Of a stretch of DNA of 64,000 nucleotides, positions 32,291-43,380 are shown piece after piece. The DNA is taken from the NCBI RefSeq assembly GCF_949987515.2, contig NC_082695.1, forward strand, positions 74,364,466 to 74,428,465, written 5' to 3'. Source of the DNA: Delphinus delphis. Lineage: Eukaryota > Chordata > Mammalia > Artiodactyla > Delphinidae. The notes under the pieces are model-generated. The model worked only from the letters and a program-made list of their open reading frames with translations. It ran no database searches and was not told the origin of the DNA. The position numbers and the translations under genes are program-made. How positions within the stretch are numbered: position 1 is the stretch's first letter; each line of letters starts with the position of its first letter.

Positions 32291-33339
32291 TTATTTTATT
32301 TGAATGAAGAGAAATGAAAAGTATTGCAACATCTGAAACATGATATCAAGTTCTTTGCTGCATAGTGATACAAAATTCACTATTATTTACAAGGGAAACT
32401 TGTAAAATACACAAGCAGTGTATTTAGAATAACAGAAATAAGATTACAAAAACATAATGTCAGGGACCAGAGTGCTTGGCAAAAAAAAGAAAAAAGTTAG
32501 GAGATACATGATCACAATCTTAGAAGACAGAGGGCAACTTGAAAAGGTCAGAGATATGGTAACTTTCAAGTACACAATTACTGCTTTAAAATAATGGCTC
32601 AAGACATACTCAAAGATGACAAACTCTAGAACATTTTCCATAAAGACTGGGATTGAATTTTTGATTGCTTAAAAACTAAAACAAAAAGGAAAGAAAAAGG
32701 CATAAAAAAGGCAGTGAGTAGTGTTGAGATAGTATCGTGTTACAGGGGCTGTGAGTCCTCATCAGCAGTAGAAATTACATCAGCAGTAGAAATTACAATT
32801 TGCCCAAGACCAAGGGAGCAAGTGTTTCCAAATCTAATTCTAAAGGAATTCTAAAGGACATTCTACACACCTTCAGTGGAATGGCTGATGCTTCACTCAT
32901 CACAAAAAATCAAAGTGTCAATTTTATCATGTAGAAAACTGAATAACTTTTACATAATGCAACACAAAAGTAGGACACTGGCTTAATGGTTGCCTTCCAC
33001 CATACGACGGTATTCCAGCTCCTAGAATTTACACTATTTGATTTTCCAATACTGTGTCTATTTTAATTCAAAAGACGTTGTTTCAGGTGACTTAGCAATC
33101 CACCTTCAAAACCTGAAGATTTGCTACAAAGGAGGATGTTTATTTTAATTTACATTCATTATAAAAGCAATTCGGAACCAGAAAGTTCCCAAGTATTTCT
33201 GTAATGGCAGCATTTTCAAGCACTCTCTTTTCATAGGAAACGATACTAATTTGATACATTTGTTTAAAAGCAGAGTTGCTGCTAAAAGAGTACATCTTAA
33301 AAGTTCTCATCACAAGAAAAAAAAAATGTAACTTATTGT
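32291..33339. other. Unassigned sequence with an 18 bp tandem duplication
   Basis: About 1 kb of A-rich sequence with no recognised repeat family or gene. CATCAGCAGTAGAAATTA is duplicated exactly in tandem at 32760-32777 and 32778-32795. Confidence 0.45.
32760..32795. repeat. Perfect 18 bp tandem duplication
   Basis: Two identical head-to-tail copies of CATCAGCAGTAGAAATTA. Confidence 0.95.
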
Positions 33340-33475
33340 GTGGTGATTGATGTAAGTGAAAATTATGGTAATCATTTTGCAATATATATTTATATCAAAT
33401 CATTAAGTTGTACACCTAAAAGAAATACAATGATATGTCAATATCTCAAATAAAAAATTAAAAAAGGAGACAAAA
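33340..33475 (+). mobile_element. Old L1 3' end, plus orientation
   Basis: GGTAATCATTTTGCAATATA, TCATTAAGTTGTACACCTAA and GTCAATATCTCAAATAAAAA match the last part of an L1MA-like 3' UTR, ending in an A-rich tail. Confidence 0.8.
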
Positions 33476-33498
33476 AAAAGCAATCTGTTTCAAGAAAT

Positions 33499-33684
33499 CA
33501 TGTGATTTTTTTTAACATCTCTGTTGGAGTATAATTGCTTTACAATGGTATGTCAGTTTCTGCTGTATAACGAAGTGAATCAGCTGTACATATACATATA
33601 TCCCCATATCTCCTCCCTCTTGCGTCTCCCTCCCTCCCACCCTCCCTACCCCACCCTCAAGGTGGCCACAAAGCATATGATTTT
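33499..33684 (-). mobile_element. Very short L1 3' end, minus orientation, with target duplication
   Basis: It contains only the last ~160 bp of the young L1 3' UTR in reverse (TTTAACATCTCTGTTGGAG, then CCATATCTCCTCCCTCTTGC). CATGTGATTTT (33499-33509) recurs as CATATGATTTT (33674-33684), with one mismatch. It is an extreme 5' truncation beside an older L1 tail. Confidence 0.85.
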
Positions 33685-34122
33685 AAACAGAGGTAATTTA
33701 CCAGTGATAAAATATGAGACCTATAAGTGTCTTTTAATTCATTCCCTTTACCAATCTACTCGTCCTCAACATGAATATGCTTCAGTATACTGAGTAGTAA
33801 TGAAAAGAAAAACCATAAGTATGAGTATATTATTCTCAGCTGACTTCCTCAATGCATTTTCCAGTGGTATCTTGTTTTTGCTAGCATAGATTAGCAATGA
33901 ATCCATACCAGGCAAAGGATCTTCTTATAACATAAAGTGTGCATTTGGTGTGGGGACACACAGCATCAGTGAAAGCCTAATAAAGGCTTGCTATTCTTCG
34001 GGATTTCAGTCAGTGCACATTAAAAAAGTATCTGTAGTTGCTAGCACTTTTATAGCCTCTCAGTGGAAGTTAACAGTGGCCAGAAGGGACTAACTTTATT
34101 TTGCTTTTAAAAGAAGGCATGA
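33685..34122. other. Unassigned sequence
   Basis: No recognised repeat or gene. Confidence 0.35.
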
Positions 34123-34340
34123 GGGCTTCCCTGGTGGCGCAGTGGTTGGGAGTCTGCCTGCCGATGCAGGGTATACGGGTTCGTGCCCTGGTCCGGGAGG
34201 ATCCCACGTGCCGTGGAGCGGCTGGGCCCGTGGGCCATGGCCGCTGGGCCTGGGCGTCCGGAGCCTGCGCTCCGCAACGGGAGAGGCTGCAGCAGTGACC
34301 CGTGTACCGCAAAAAAAAAACCCAAAACAACACGAAAACA
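34123..34340 (+). mobile_element. Compact CHR-2-like SINE, plus orientation
   Basis: The head GGCTTCCCTGGTGGCGCAGT overlaps the A box. A B-box-like GGTTCGTGCCC follows, then the body GCGGCTGGGCCCGTGGGCC and an A-rich tail after TGTACCGC. I found no clear target duplication. The strong open frames on both strands here are SINE composition effects. Confidence 0.9.
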
Positions 34341-35469
34341 CGTCCACCAAAACTCATGGGCCACATCTATAGAGCTGATAAGGGACTAGTTTAAAAAAAA
34401 ATTCAACACCTTGTTGACAAGGCTCTCAGGGAATTTAATCAGGAAGTTATTCTCTTTTTCTTTCTTAGTTGTTTTTCTTTTACATTCTGAGACTTATAAT
34501 CAGCAATTCAGTTTGATCCACTGAATTTTAGCCACAGCATTAATTTCTAACATTCTCTCTGAAGTGCCCAAGAGACCTGTGGCTGAGAGCCATTTGGTAC
34601 AACTACTCATATCATCAAAACCTCCCAAAGGCACACTTGCTTGACCGCTCAAGACCTGATATATAAAATAATCTGCCTTAGTTTCATACAGTGATGTTTT
34701 GACACTTCATCCACATGGGAGATTGGATCATACAGCGCTTTAACTCAAAATATTATTCCATAGCTACAGACAGCTTCCCAAACCCCTACATGCCACAGAC
34801 ACATTGAAAGGATGACCCAAAGGCTAAGTAGAATAGATATGACAAATGCTTACCTGGTATTGTACAACTTCCAATAGAGTTGTAGGTAATTTGTGATTGC
34901 TTGATAAATATTTAGTAACTAATGGTGCATATATTTGAACTTAAGATTTAAAGAGAATACTATTGATGTGAAATATGCAGAAAACTTGTCATGCCCTGTC
35001 TTCACTGTAGTTTATATGTTGTGTTGGGTTCGCTGATTCATTCTTACAGAAATTTTGTCTTAGTTTGTTCTCGGGCTACTGGTGGAAGAGCAAAAGAGTC
35101 CATCTGGTTAAAGAAATGTAGACACCTAAATTTAAGTTCACTGTTAATATAACTGAGTGAACCCACTGATATGTAGACTATCTCCAAGGTATACTTTATA
35201 TCCAGCTGGGATATAAAACATTAAAAGTATTTTATAAGATGTGATGATAAAATAATAAAAATCATTCTTCTTAAGATAGTGTCAGCTTGCTACATGAGAA
35301 ATTTCGAAGCTGTTTTCTTACCTCTCTCATATAATGGACAGGTTGGAAGAACAAGAGTTTTACTAAATTTATTTGAGCAATTTGGTCTAACTTTTCTGGA
35401 AGTGTGCACAACCTCAAAGATTCAGAAGTGTTTCACATCAGTTAGAATTCTGGGTTGCCTGACTTCTAC
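34341..35469. other. Unassigned 1.1 kb stretch
   Basis: No recognised repeat family. A 77-codon plus frame (35279-35512) has no domain and overlaps the start of the old L1. No gene supported. Confidence 0.4.
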
Positions 35470-35726
35470 TTTTAAAAGATGGAGTAGAAGTGCCTTTCCC
35501 TATTCCCACTAAGAACAACTAAAAACTCTGGACATCTTATATATATAACAAGAATAAGAAGACTTTGAGAGGTGGAGAGAAGTCAGACCAGCTAGTGATC
35601 TTGGGTCCCAAGAAATGACACAGTGGTGAGCTTCCTGGGATTTTGGTCTCACGTATCCTAGATTTGGAGCTGAAGAAGCAACTCAGAAACATGGATGAAA
35701 TTAGACATTTAAAAAGCCCCAACAAG

Positions 35727-35845
35727 GGACTTCCCTGGTGGTCCAGTGGTTAAGACTCCACTGTAGGGGGCATGGGTTCGATCCCTGGTCGGGGAACTAA
35801 GATCCCGCATGCAGCACAGCTGGCCAAGAAAAAAAAAAGTTTCTC
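35727..35845 (+). mobile_element. CHR-type SINE, short form, nested in an old L1
   Basis: GGACTTCCCTGGTGGTCC, a perfect B box GGTTCGATCCC, GGGGAACTAAGATCCC, and an A-tail at about 35829-35838. The L1 5' region continues on both sides. No clear target duplication was seen. Confidence 0.88.
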
Positions 35846-36268
35846 TCAAGCCAATGTACCAGGAAAGCGGCTGCCTAGCGAGAAGGAAAACTTCTAGACA
35901 ATCACTCTTCCCACCTCCACAGCAGCAGCTATAATGAGTAATAAAGAACCCTCCTCCTCCCTGCTGCTGGATGTTGTCAAGAAAGACTAATGGAGAGCCA
36001 AGACTTGCACCACCGTCCAACACTAACAAGGCCAGTCCCTCTCCAACCCCCTCCCCCTCCCCCCTAGTAAAAAAAAAAAAGTACCCCTGCCCACTTCCTG
36101 CTGGGGTGGTATCAGCTGAGGCCTATTGAGGAGCCAGAATTCCCAGCCCTGTCCAGCAGTAATGAAGACATCATCTTCCCATCCCACTCCAAAGCCCTCA
36201 TGCCATGGAGGCCAAGTGGAGAATCTGGACCTCTACCCTCACGGGCAGTAAGCCCTTGCCGCACGGCG

Positions 36269-36284
36269 CCCCCCCCCCCCCCCC
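36269..36284. repeat. Homopolymer run of 16 C
   Basis: Sixteen consecutive C follow GCACGGCG. It lies inside the old L1 5' region and is G-rich on the minus strand. It is likely prone to length change and to sequencing error. Confidence 0.95.
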
Positions 36285-36890
36285 ATTCCCTGCTGGAGGG
36301 CTGTCAAAGGAAGCCAGATAAGACAGAAGATGTAAATAACATCCAGAGTTCCATGCCATAATACCCTTACAGAGAACCACGAAAATCACAACTTAAACCA
36401 GCAAGAGACAGTCAACAAATGCCAACACCAAGATGAGGGAGATACCAGAATTTCCTGACAAAAACTGCAAAGCAATTACTATATTGAATAAATGTGCTTC
36501 AAAAAGCAATTACCAACACACTTGAAACAAGGGAAAAAATAGTCTCAGCAAAGAAATAGGGAACATAAAGAAGAACCAAATGGGACGTTTGAGAAGTGAA
36601 AAATATAACTGAGATTTTAAAAACACAGTGGATGGGCTCAAGAGTGGAATGGAGAGGACGAAAGAATTAGTGAACATGAAGGACAGAGGATATATCCAAT
36701 CTGAACAACAGAGAGAAAACATACTGAGAAAAAATTAATGAACAGAGCTTCAGGGACTTGATGGACTCTAAGAAAACACTGAAAATTCATGTCATTGGAA
36801 ATACAGAAAGTGGGGGAAAAAGAAGATTTGGCTGAAAGATATTCAAAGAAATAACATCTGAAAACTTCCTCAGTTTGGTTCTGTAAACAC

Positions 36891-37399
36891 TTTTCTTTTC
36901 CCTTATATGACAAATAACTGATTTAACTAGATTATTCTAATTTCATTTGTTTCTTTTGAAGTTAACCTCACCCTGTCTCAGACATAATATTTCCATGGTG
37001 TTCTTTCTCCTGCCTAAGCCTCATTGATTCAAGATGAGCTATGCTTATGGAATAGATGCAAATAAGAAAGTACTGCTTATGGAATACATGCAAGTAAGAA
37101 AGTAGAAGTCTACTGATAGACAATAATATATTATAGAAATTTAAATGGATTTGGAAGTACAAGAAAAAAACCTAAAACAAACAGAAAAACCAAGGCAGAA
37201 GTAGAAATAGCATACCTATGGCTTGGAAAAACAAGTTGAAAATTTAGAATTGCAATAAAACAAATACGAGATGGTTATTTCTACAATATCAAATAAACGT
37301 CTTTACATATTTTTCACACTTTTGACCAGCTGATTGGATGTTATATATAGTAACTCCCTGAAAAAACTTGTTAAGGAGAAAATAACAAGCACAATCCAA
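36891..37399. other. Unassigned sequence with a 32 bp tandem duplication
   Basis: No recognised repeat family. The duplication at 37042-37105 is listed separately. Otherwise AT-rich without gene signals. Confidence 0.4.
37042..37105. repeat. Tandem duplication, two 32 bp units
   Basis: TGCTTATGGAATAGATGCAA starts unit one (37042-37073), and TGCTTATGGAATACATGCAA starts unit two (37074-37105). The units differ at about three positions and contain an octamer-like ATGCAAAT/ATGCAAGT. Confidence 0.92.
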
Positions 37400-37610
37400 T
37401 AATAATAATAAGTATTTACTGAGCTTTTCCTATTACCAGGTACTCTTTTAAGTACTTTTATTTACCTAGTCCTTGCAACAACGCTATGACGTACTATATC
37501 CTATTTTATGGATGAATAAGATGAGGCAGAGAAAGCTTAGGCATCCCTGCCATGATTACAAAACTAGGAACTGCCAGAGCTGGTAGCCCAGGCAGTCTCA
37601 CTCCAGAGAC
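37400..37610 (-). mobile_element. MIR SINE, minus orientation
   Basis: In reverse MIR order: AATAAGTATTTACTGAGC, CCAGGTACTCTTTTAAGTAC, CCTTGCAACAACGCTATGAC, then GGAACTGCCAGAGCTGGTAG and CAGGCAGTCTCACTCCAGAG. Confidence 0.88.
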
Positions 37611-38821
37611 CGCAAATATAACAGTAAGATACAACACATCTTGAAAGAACCAAGGGATATGGAACACCAAAGAGCATTTTTAAGAACTCTTCTCACTAGT
37701 AAAGATACAAAAAAGTTTTTAAAAAATACATCTGCTTTAAATAACTAATAACTAAAATATTATCATGTGTTCATACCCAAGTAATTGAGAAACACATTAC
37801 TGGATCTAGTAGCCTAGAAATATCAGCTATAAAACTGTAAAGTGTCAAAGAGGTAAACAATGCTTTCTTACTTTTGCCCCTCAAACTCTTACTTTTGAAA
37901 GCAGGTATATTGCTATTCATTTCTTCAGGTCAAACATGCCATGAGTATAGGTAACAAAGAGACTAATACCATGTGTAGCAGCTACTAGGATAATTGATGA
38001 TCATTTCCAAAGTGACTAGGGAAGTTGACAGAGGAACTCTTTTCATAAAAGGCATTATTATGAGGTTCATCTTATATGACAGTTGCAACATTCTGTTATA
38101 TGAAGAAACATTATATACAAATTTACTCGAGACTTTTAGTATTCAGGGATGCTGCCTGTTGAAGAGATAGAGCACCATTATAATTTATTACCCTGTAGAG
38201 ATGTTCTCAACATCATATGACAGAGTTTGTCTTCAAGAAAATGGTCTGTAATCAACCACAGAAGAATTTAGGATTTTTATGTGTTCAAAACCCTCCATGA
38301 AACTTATTTTTTTCCTCTCTAGTTCATACTAAAGTGTGCATGACTAATAGAATTCAAATGTGTTACTTCTCTCAGCTATATCTTCCCTTTTGCTAGACCA
38401 ATTTTGGAAAAAAAAAAACACCTCTAGTTAAAATAATGAATATACCAATGTGAAATGTAAGACACCAACCAGCAGATAAAAGAGAAATTGGGGGAATATC
38501 TCCAGGAGCCCTCAAATCACAATTTCAGAGCATTCATGATTTTCTGCGTAAGGTCGATATACATACCATACACTTGAGCTAGAGGAATATTTTCCAAGAA
38601 AGATGAGGCAAGAATAAGAGTGAATCCTCAGGAAAAAAAAAAAAGCTATATTAAAGTTTACTGAATTAGAAAAGAAGACACAGAATAATTTTTGAGTTCT
38701 TTGTTGTAATTTGGTTATTGACACATCTTGTGATTATGCAAATCATTGTTTTCTTCATGCGTTATCTGAGAAATAAAATAATGGTGGTAATGTCGATTTA
38801 GGAACAGTGGATAATACGGAT
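37611..38821. other. Unassigned 1.2 kb stretch
   Basis: No recognised repeat, long frame or gene signal. It is an apparently single-copy block of AT-rich sequence. Confidence 0.4.
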
Positions 38822-39100
38822 AAGTCAGTCATCCACTTGTTCAGCAAAGACTTACTGGACACTTCCCTATGCTAAGAAGCTCATGAGCTGTATATATGTA
38901 CGTATATACAACTGAATCACTTTGCTGTATACCTGAAACTAACACAACATTGTAAATAACTATACTCCAATAAAATTTTAAAAATCAAACAAATCAGCCT
39001 TAAAAAAATAAAAGGCAAATTTAAGATGAAAAAAAGAGAAAACAAACAATCAAAAAGAAGCAGCTCATGACCAAGACGAGTAAAACTAAGTAATTTTTTT
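38822..39100 (-). mobile_element. L2 3' end split by an L1 tail
   Basis: AGTCATCCACTTGTTCAGC with ACTTACTGGACACTTCC (before) and CTCATGACCAAGACGAG (after) match the reversed L2 3' end. The L1 tail between them is listed next. Confidence 0.55.
38888..39054 (+). mobile_element. Short L1 3' end, plus orientation, with target duplication
   Basis: ACTGAATCACTTTGCTGTAT, AACTAACACAACATTGTAAA and AACTATACTCCAATAAAAT form the L1 3' terminus, followed by a long degenerate A-rich tail. AAGAAGCTCATGA before it (38874-38886) recurs as AAGAAGCAGCTCATGA after it (39055-39070) with a 3 bp insertion. Confidence 0.85.
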
Positions 39101-39539
39101 AAATAGAAACTTTAACAATGTAATAATCTCTATGGAGAAAAAGATGTGTATGAAGTGCAATGGGAATACAAATAAAAGAGAGATGAATTCTGCTGAGTTG
39201 AAGATTCAGAGAAAACAATAATGAAGATATGACATCTGATGTGTGTTCTACAATGTCTGCTGATTAGACAAATTATGGAGAAGAGTTTTACTGCCAGATA
39301 GAATAACGTGGGAAAGGGCATAAAAAGGCATTAAAATCCTTGAAGTATTTTTAGAATCATAAATCACAACGTAGTGTGACGGAACCACAGGGAGTATCCG
39401 AGTCAGGGCAAAAGGTTGGAGATGAGAATAGAAATATAGGTTGTAGGCACTTATTCAATGAAGAGACTAGTGTTCTCTGATGAGCAATTCGATCTTGATT
39501 CTGCAGTTGTTGGAAAGATCATTCATGACAGTACAAAAC
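39101..39539. other. Unassigned sequence
   Basis: No recognised repeat or gene. Confidence 0.35.
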
Positions 39540-39842
39540 AGATAGAAAACCACAGTCTGCAGGTCCAGTCTGGCCCGCCACCTGTTTCTCTGCAACCTGT
39601 GAGCTAAGAATAGTTTATATGACTTTAAAGGGATTTTAAAAATGGAAAGAAGAAGAATATTTTGTCCCATGAAATTTAACTTCAGTGCCTGTAATGAAAG
39701 GCTGAGTGGAACATAGCCATGCCCATTTGTTCACACTTTGTCTATTTCTGCTCTCATGGTACAATGGCAGGGTTGAGTAGTTATGACAGAGACTATAGGG
39801 CCACAAGGCCTAAGGTGTTTACCATCTGGCCCCATATAAAAG
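39540..39842 (+). mobile_element. hAT-like nonautonomous DNA transposon
   Basis: The order CAGTCTGGCCCGCCACCTGT, TGGAACATAGCCATGCCCAT, CTCTCATGGTACAATGGCAG, GTTGAGTAGTTATGACAGAG and GTGTTTACCATCTGGCCCC is that of a common mammalian hAT-group element. An insertion-like stretch lies at 39600-39690. The termini are not clear. Confidence 0.6.
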
Positions 39843-40879
39843 ATGACGTGAAGCAGAGAAGAAACTGAAATCAGGAAAAACGTTGTAAGAAAGCTATTGC
39901 GATGTTTATGGGAATTGGAGCCTGTACCAGGGCAAGTGGCAGGGTGGGCTGGAGGAAGCACGCACCTGAGAAACTTCTAAGTACCACAGTCATCACGACT
40001 TCTTGGTGGATTGGTCAAAACATGAGGGAAAGAGCTGAATCAATGATGACAAAGGATGCCTAGATAGATATTGCATGGACCACAAATGTGTAGATAGCAA
40101 TGACATATCTAAACAAACGACAGCAAGAAGAAGGGCTGATTAAGGAAAAGAAAAGGAAGAAAATGAATTTAATTCTGTATATGTTAAGTATGGAGTATTT
40201 ATGGAGGCATCTTTCTTTACCTTTTATTCTTTGCATATCAGATGAATCAGGAATTGTTAACCAGATTTGTCTATTCTTGTTTGTCCCTCTCTCAGTTATA
40301 AAATCTTATCACCGGCAGGCTGGGCTCTGCCAGACCTATACAGTGTCTCAACCAAGATACCCAGGGCTTGTCCATTTATAAAGGGTTCTTTCCTACCTGG
40401 AGTCTGTCTACGCCCGAAACTGAGGTGGCCAGATGCACAGAAGGCCAGAGCTTCCATGCTGAGCTCTCTCCCCTGTAGGCTGGCTTCAAGTAGTTGGTTT
40501 TCAGTCCCTGCTCCTTGCAGCTGAAGGGGGTCTGGCTATGAATGAACATCATGGGTGTGGATTCTGACCAAACCCGACTTTGCACCTTATTCGTATCAGG
40601 TGCTTCCTCTGGGTTGGGCCACACCTGGGGTTCTGCATTTCCCTGAAACCCCAATTTTTCTGCCAAATGACATAAAACACCAAGATTCTCTATGTAATTA
40701 TTACCTCAATTGCCAACTTTAAATCTACATTGAAAGATGACTGTTTATTCAATTTCAGCATTATTTTCCTGTTTTGCTCAATTACTCATTATAGAATAAG
40801 TACTTTCCCACTGATTATTATAGGTAACTAACTACATTTCAGCTTTAATTTGACTATATAACTCAGGAATCCAAGAAAA
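39843..40879. other. Unassigned 1 kb stretch
   Basis: No repeat recognised. The section 40310-40670 is more GC-rich and has 85-96-codon frames on both strands without domains. No splice, promoter or CpG-island evidence. Confidence 0.4.
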
Positions 40880-41095
40880 CTTTCTGACCCCAGCCTCGTG
40901 TCCCTGGGCTAGGTTAAAAGCCCCACCTCTGTGCTCTCGTAGTTCACTCTCTACATGAGCAGAAGGGTTCTTCACCCTTAATGTATTTCTCTATACCTGT
41001 CTGTCTCTCCCACTAGACTGTGCACAGCTGTAGGCCAAAGATGAACCCTTTTCTGTCCTCAACACCCAATAGGTCCTGACAAGTAGATACTTTCC
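40880..41095 (+). mobile_element. L2 LINE 3' region, plus orientation
   Basis: GTCTGTCTCTCCCACTAGAC followed by TGTGCACAGCTGTAGGCC and CCTCAACACCCAATAGGTCC matches the L2 3' UTR. Confidence 0.72.
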
Positions 41096-41114
41096 TTTTT
41101 TCCCCTCTAATTGA

Positions 41115-41330
41115 TAACAACAGCCATCATAACTAACGTCCTCTTAGGGCTGACTATGGATCCAGCTCTGTGCTAAGCATTTTGCGTGCATCCACTCATT
41201 CAGTTCTGGACGAGAACCTTATGATATAGGTACATTCATTATTTTCATTTTATATGTGGGGCAACTGGTGTTCCAATGCTTGCACCCTGAAGCAACATGC
41301 CAGAATGCCCCTCTTGTTATTGCCGTTCTA
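41115..41330 (-). mobile_element. MIR SINE, minus orientation
   Basis: AGCTCTGTGCTAAGCATTTT, ACTCATTCAGTTCTGGACG, ACCTTATGATATAGGTACAT and TTTCATTTTATATGTGGGGC follow reversed MIR order. Confidence 0.75.
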
Positions 41331-42519
41331 ATTAGGAAATGGATGGATGGACAGAAGGATGGACAAACAGGTCTACCTGGGAACATAATCACTGAAACAT
41401 ATATTATAGGATATATGGAAAGTTACAGAATATGGATGAAATCTACAGTAATGAAAGCATGTTTACTCTTTTCAATGCACTTAGAGTAGAGAACATGAAA
41501 TGGACACAAATAATAATACAAGTTAGCAAGTGATAAAATAAATTAGAAAGTGATAAATATAAAATGTTAATGTTAGAGTGAAGCTACTTCCAACAAGGAC
41601 AATTAGGAAACGCTTGATGAACACCACGTATTGCTGATTCACTCAATTATTCATCAACAAACAAAATGTACCCAGTGCATAGTATCAGCTGAGTATATGC
41701 TGGAGATAAAATCTAGCAAATTTTTCTGAACGCTTGATTATTAAAAAAACAAGACAAAATTACTTTTTCTAAATGGCTAAAAAGCAATTTATTTCTTGTG
41801 ACTTCTCGGGTCAGAAAAGCCCATTTCCTCTTTGCTCTCAGGAACCACTCTAGAAAGCACTTGTAGTTTTGCAACCATGAGTCCCCTTTTTCTGCAGTTT
41901 TAAGGCAGCCCTAAACACTGGTAAAATAATCCAAAGCTTCAGAGAGATATGCTAACTATTCTGTAAAGTTTCTCTTCAGTGCGTCAATTAGTGGGGATAC
42001 AGATGGCAGCAGATTTCTGAGAGATTATGTCAACTGGTTTTTTTCTTGTTGGTTTGTCTATCAGTGTGCCTGAAAAAGGATGAATGGGGATTGGGCTTGG
42101 GCTTCACGAACCAAGGGCAGGATTGATGGGGATTCCCAACAGGAAAAGAAAAGTGGGTCAGAGAGACGCAAAAGCAATAGAAGATGGACGTGAAGAGGTT
42201 GCAGTGAACATCCTGTGACAGGCATAGCAAGTGGCCTCTAGGAACACGTTATCTGACACCCAATTTAAATATTCCTTTTCTGCAGTGTTATGGTCACTGA
42301 CATTTGCTCAGTCTCTATGGCCTCTTGTTGGGTAACTGGTGGTGCTGGGCCAGTGTTTAGGGGAAACTTACACAGCGACCTGGAGTGGCAGACCAGAGAA
42401 CAAGCAGCGACCTGGACCAAAGGCGCTTCCCCGGGATGCTCTGAGTAACAGAGATGAGGCTGGACCTCACGGTCTTGCTGGGGTCGGGGGTAGGGGGGAG
42501 TCTTGCTTTTATATTTGCA
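41331..42519. other. Mostly unassigned sequence with a weak L2 tail
   Basis: About 41630-41720 (CAATTATTCATCAACAAAC, then CAGCTGAGTATATGCTGGAG) looks like a reversed L2 3' end. The remainder has no recognised repeat. The GC-richer block 42330-42510 has 99-104-codon frames on opposite strands without domains. Confidence 0.4.
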
Positions 42520-42720
42520 CATTAAAGGAAAGGATGGCTCCAATGAACTGGAAAACTGGGGACACTTCAGTTCCCACAAATGAATATGGTATATTCTCTG
42601 CTCTCAAAGGACTCACAGTCTGGGGTTTTGATGAATGAGTAGAATTCAAACTTGTTCTAGGCAGGCAGGAAATTATGAGCAAAGGCAAGAAGGCGGAACA
42701 TCCCCAAGCATGTAGTGCTT
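42520..42720 (-). mobile_element. Possible L2 fragment, minus orientation
   Basis: CTGCTCTCAAAGGACTCACA followed by GTCTGGGG and a later GCAAAGGCAAGAAGGC block fits reversed L2 order, but it is diverged. Confidence 0.4.
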
Positions 42721-43144
42721 TTTCCTTTTAATTGGAAGAAGAAAAGCGTTTTCTCTGTTCCAAAAATCTTACTTAAAATGTACTTTTGGAACCTAATCTG
42801 TTTATAAGCTGGGGACTTCCTGAATAGGTTAGAAGAAAAAAGTGCTCTAAGTCTTCACAGATGCATGGCCAGAAAGAGGTATTTCTACTTGAGAAATGAA
42901 AGCATGAACAATTATTTTCAGTTCCTAATTTGCAATCAGTAATGAGCTAGCATATTTTAACTCCATAAAAATCCATCATTATCAAGCACCATTTATAGAA
43001 TATTTAACTACAAATATCCTGTTTGACTCATTTGATTGCATCAAATCTTGTCTTTTTATTAATCTGCAAAATTTTAAAGACTCTTCTAAAGCTAACATTT
43101 GCCTAAAAGTAATGAAAACATAAGTATGATAACTTATATTTGCA

Positions 43145-43380
43145 CAAATACTACTTTTAACAAATTTTCAAGCATTTGTATATATGGTTCTTATAATGTT
43201 CAAAGGTCTCCCTCGTTATATTCTCTCAAAATCTTTCCAAGATACATTGGGCAAGAGACATCTCCATTTTTCAAAAGAGGAAACTGAGTAATAGAGATTA
43301 AAAGATTGGCTCAAGACTACAAAACCACTTATCGGTTTTTATCTCTCAACTCCTAATCCAGAGCTCTTGCTACTATCTCA
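43145..43380 (-). mobile_element. MIR SINE, minus orientation
   Basis: CATCTCCATTTTTCAAAAGA, GGAAACTGAGTAATAGAGAT, AGATTGGCTCAAGACTACAA and CCTAATCCAGAGCTCTTGC follow reversed MIR order. Confidence 0.8.

Larger units (their letters stand above)
35470..36890 (+). mobile_element. 5' untranslated region of an old L1 (L1M-like), plus orientation
   Basis: It follows the 5' part of old mammalian L1s: TTCCCACTAAGAACAACTAA with AACTCTGGAC, a GAATAAGAAGACTTTGAGAG block, C-rich spacers, GCTGGAGGGCTGTCAAAGG, then AAAGAAGAACCAAATGGGAC and CTCAAGAGTGGAATGG, ending near CTGAAAACTTCCTCAG before ORF1. A SINE at 35727-35845 interrupts it. 5' ends of L1 are rare compared with 3' ends. The C-tracts at 36047-36064 and 36269-36284 belong to it. 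Confidence 0.7.

Noticed and set aside
35727..35845. tRNA-like A and B boxes (GGTTCGATCCC) as a tRNA gene
   Set aside because: The box is the polymerase III promoter of a SINE head. No tRNA cloverleaf with paired acceptor stem can be drawn, and the unit is dispersed.
42265..42638. Opposed 99- and 104-codon frames in a GC-richer block
   Set aside because: Frames on opposite strands over the same bases with no domain or splice signals. Explained by local GC content.
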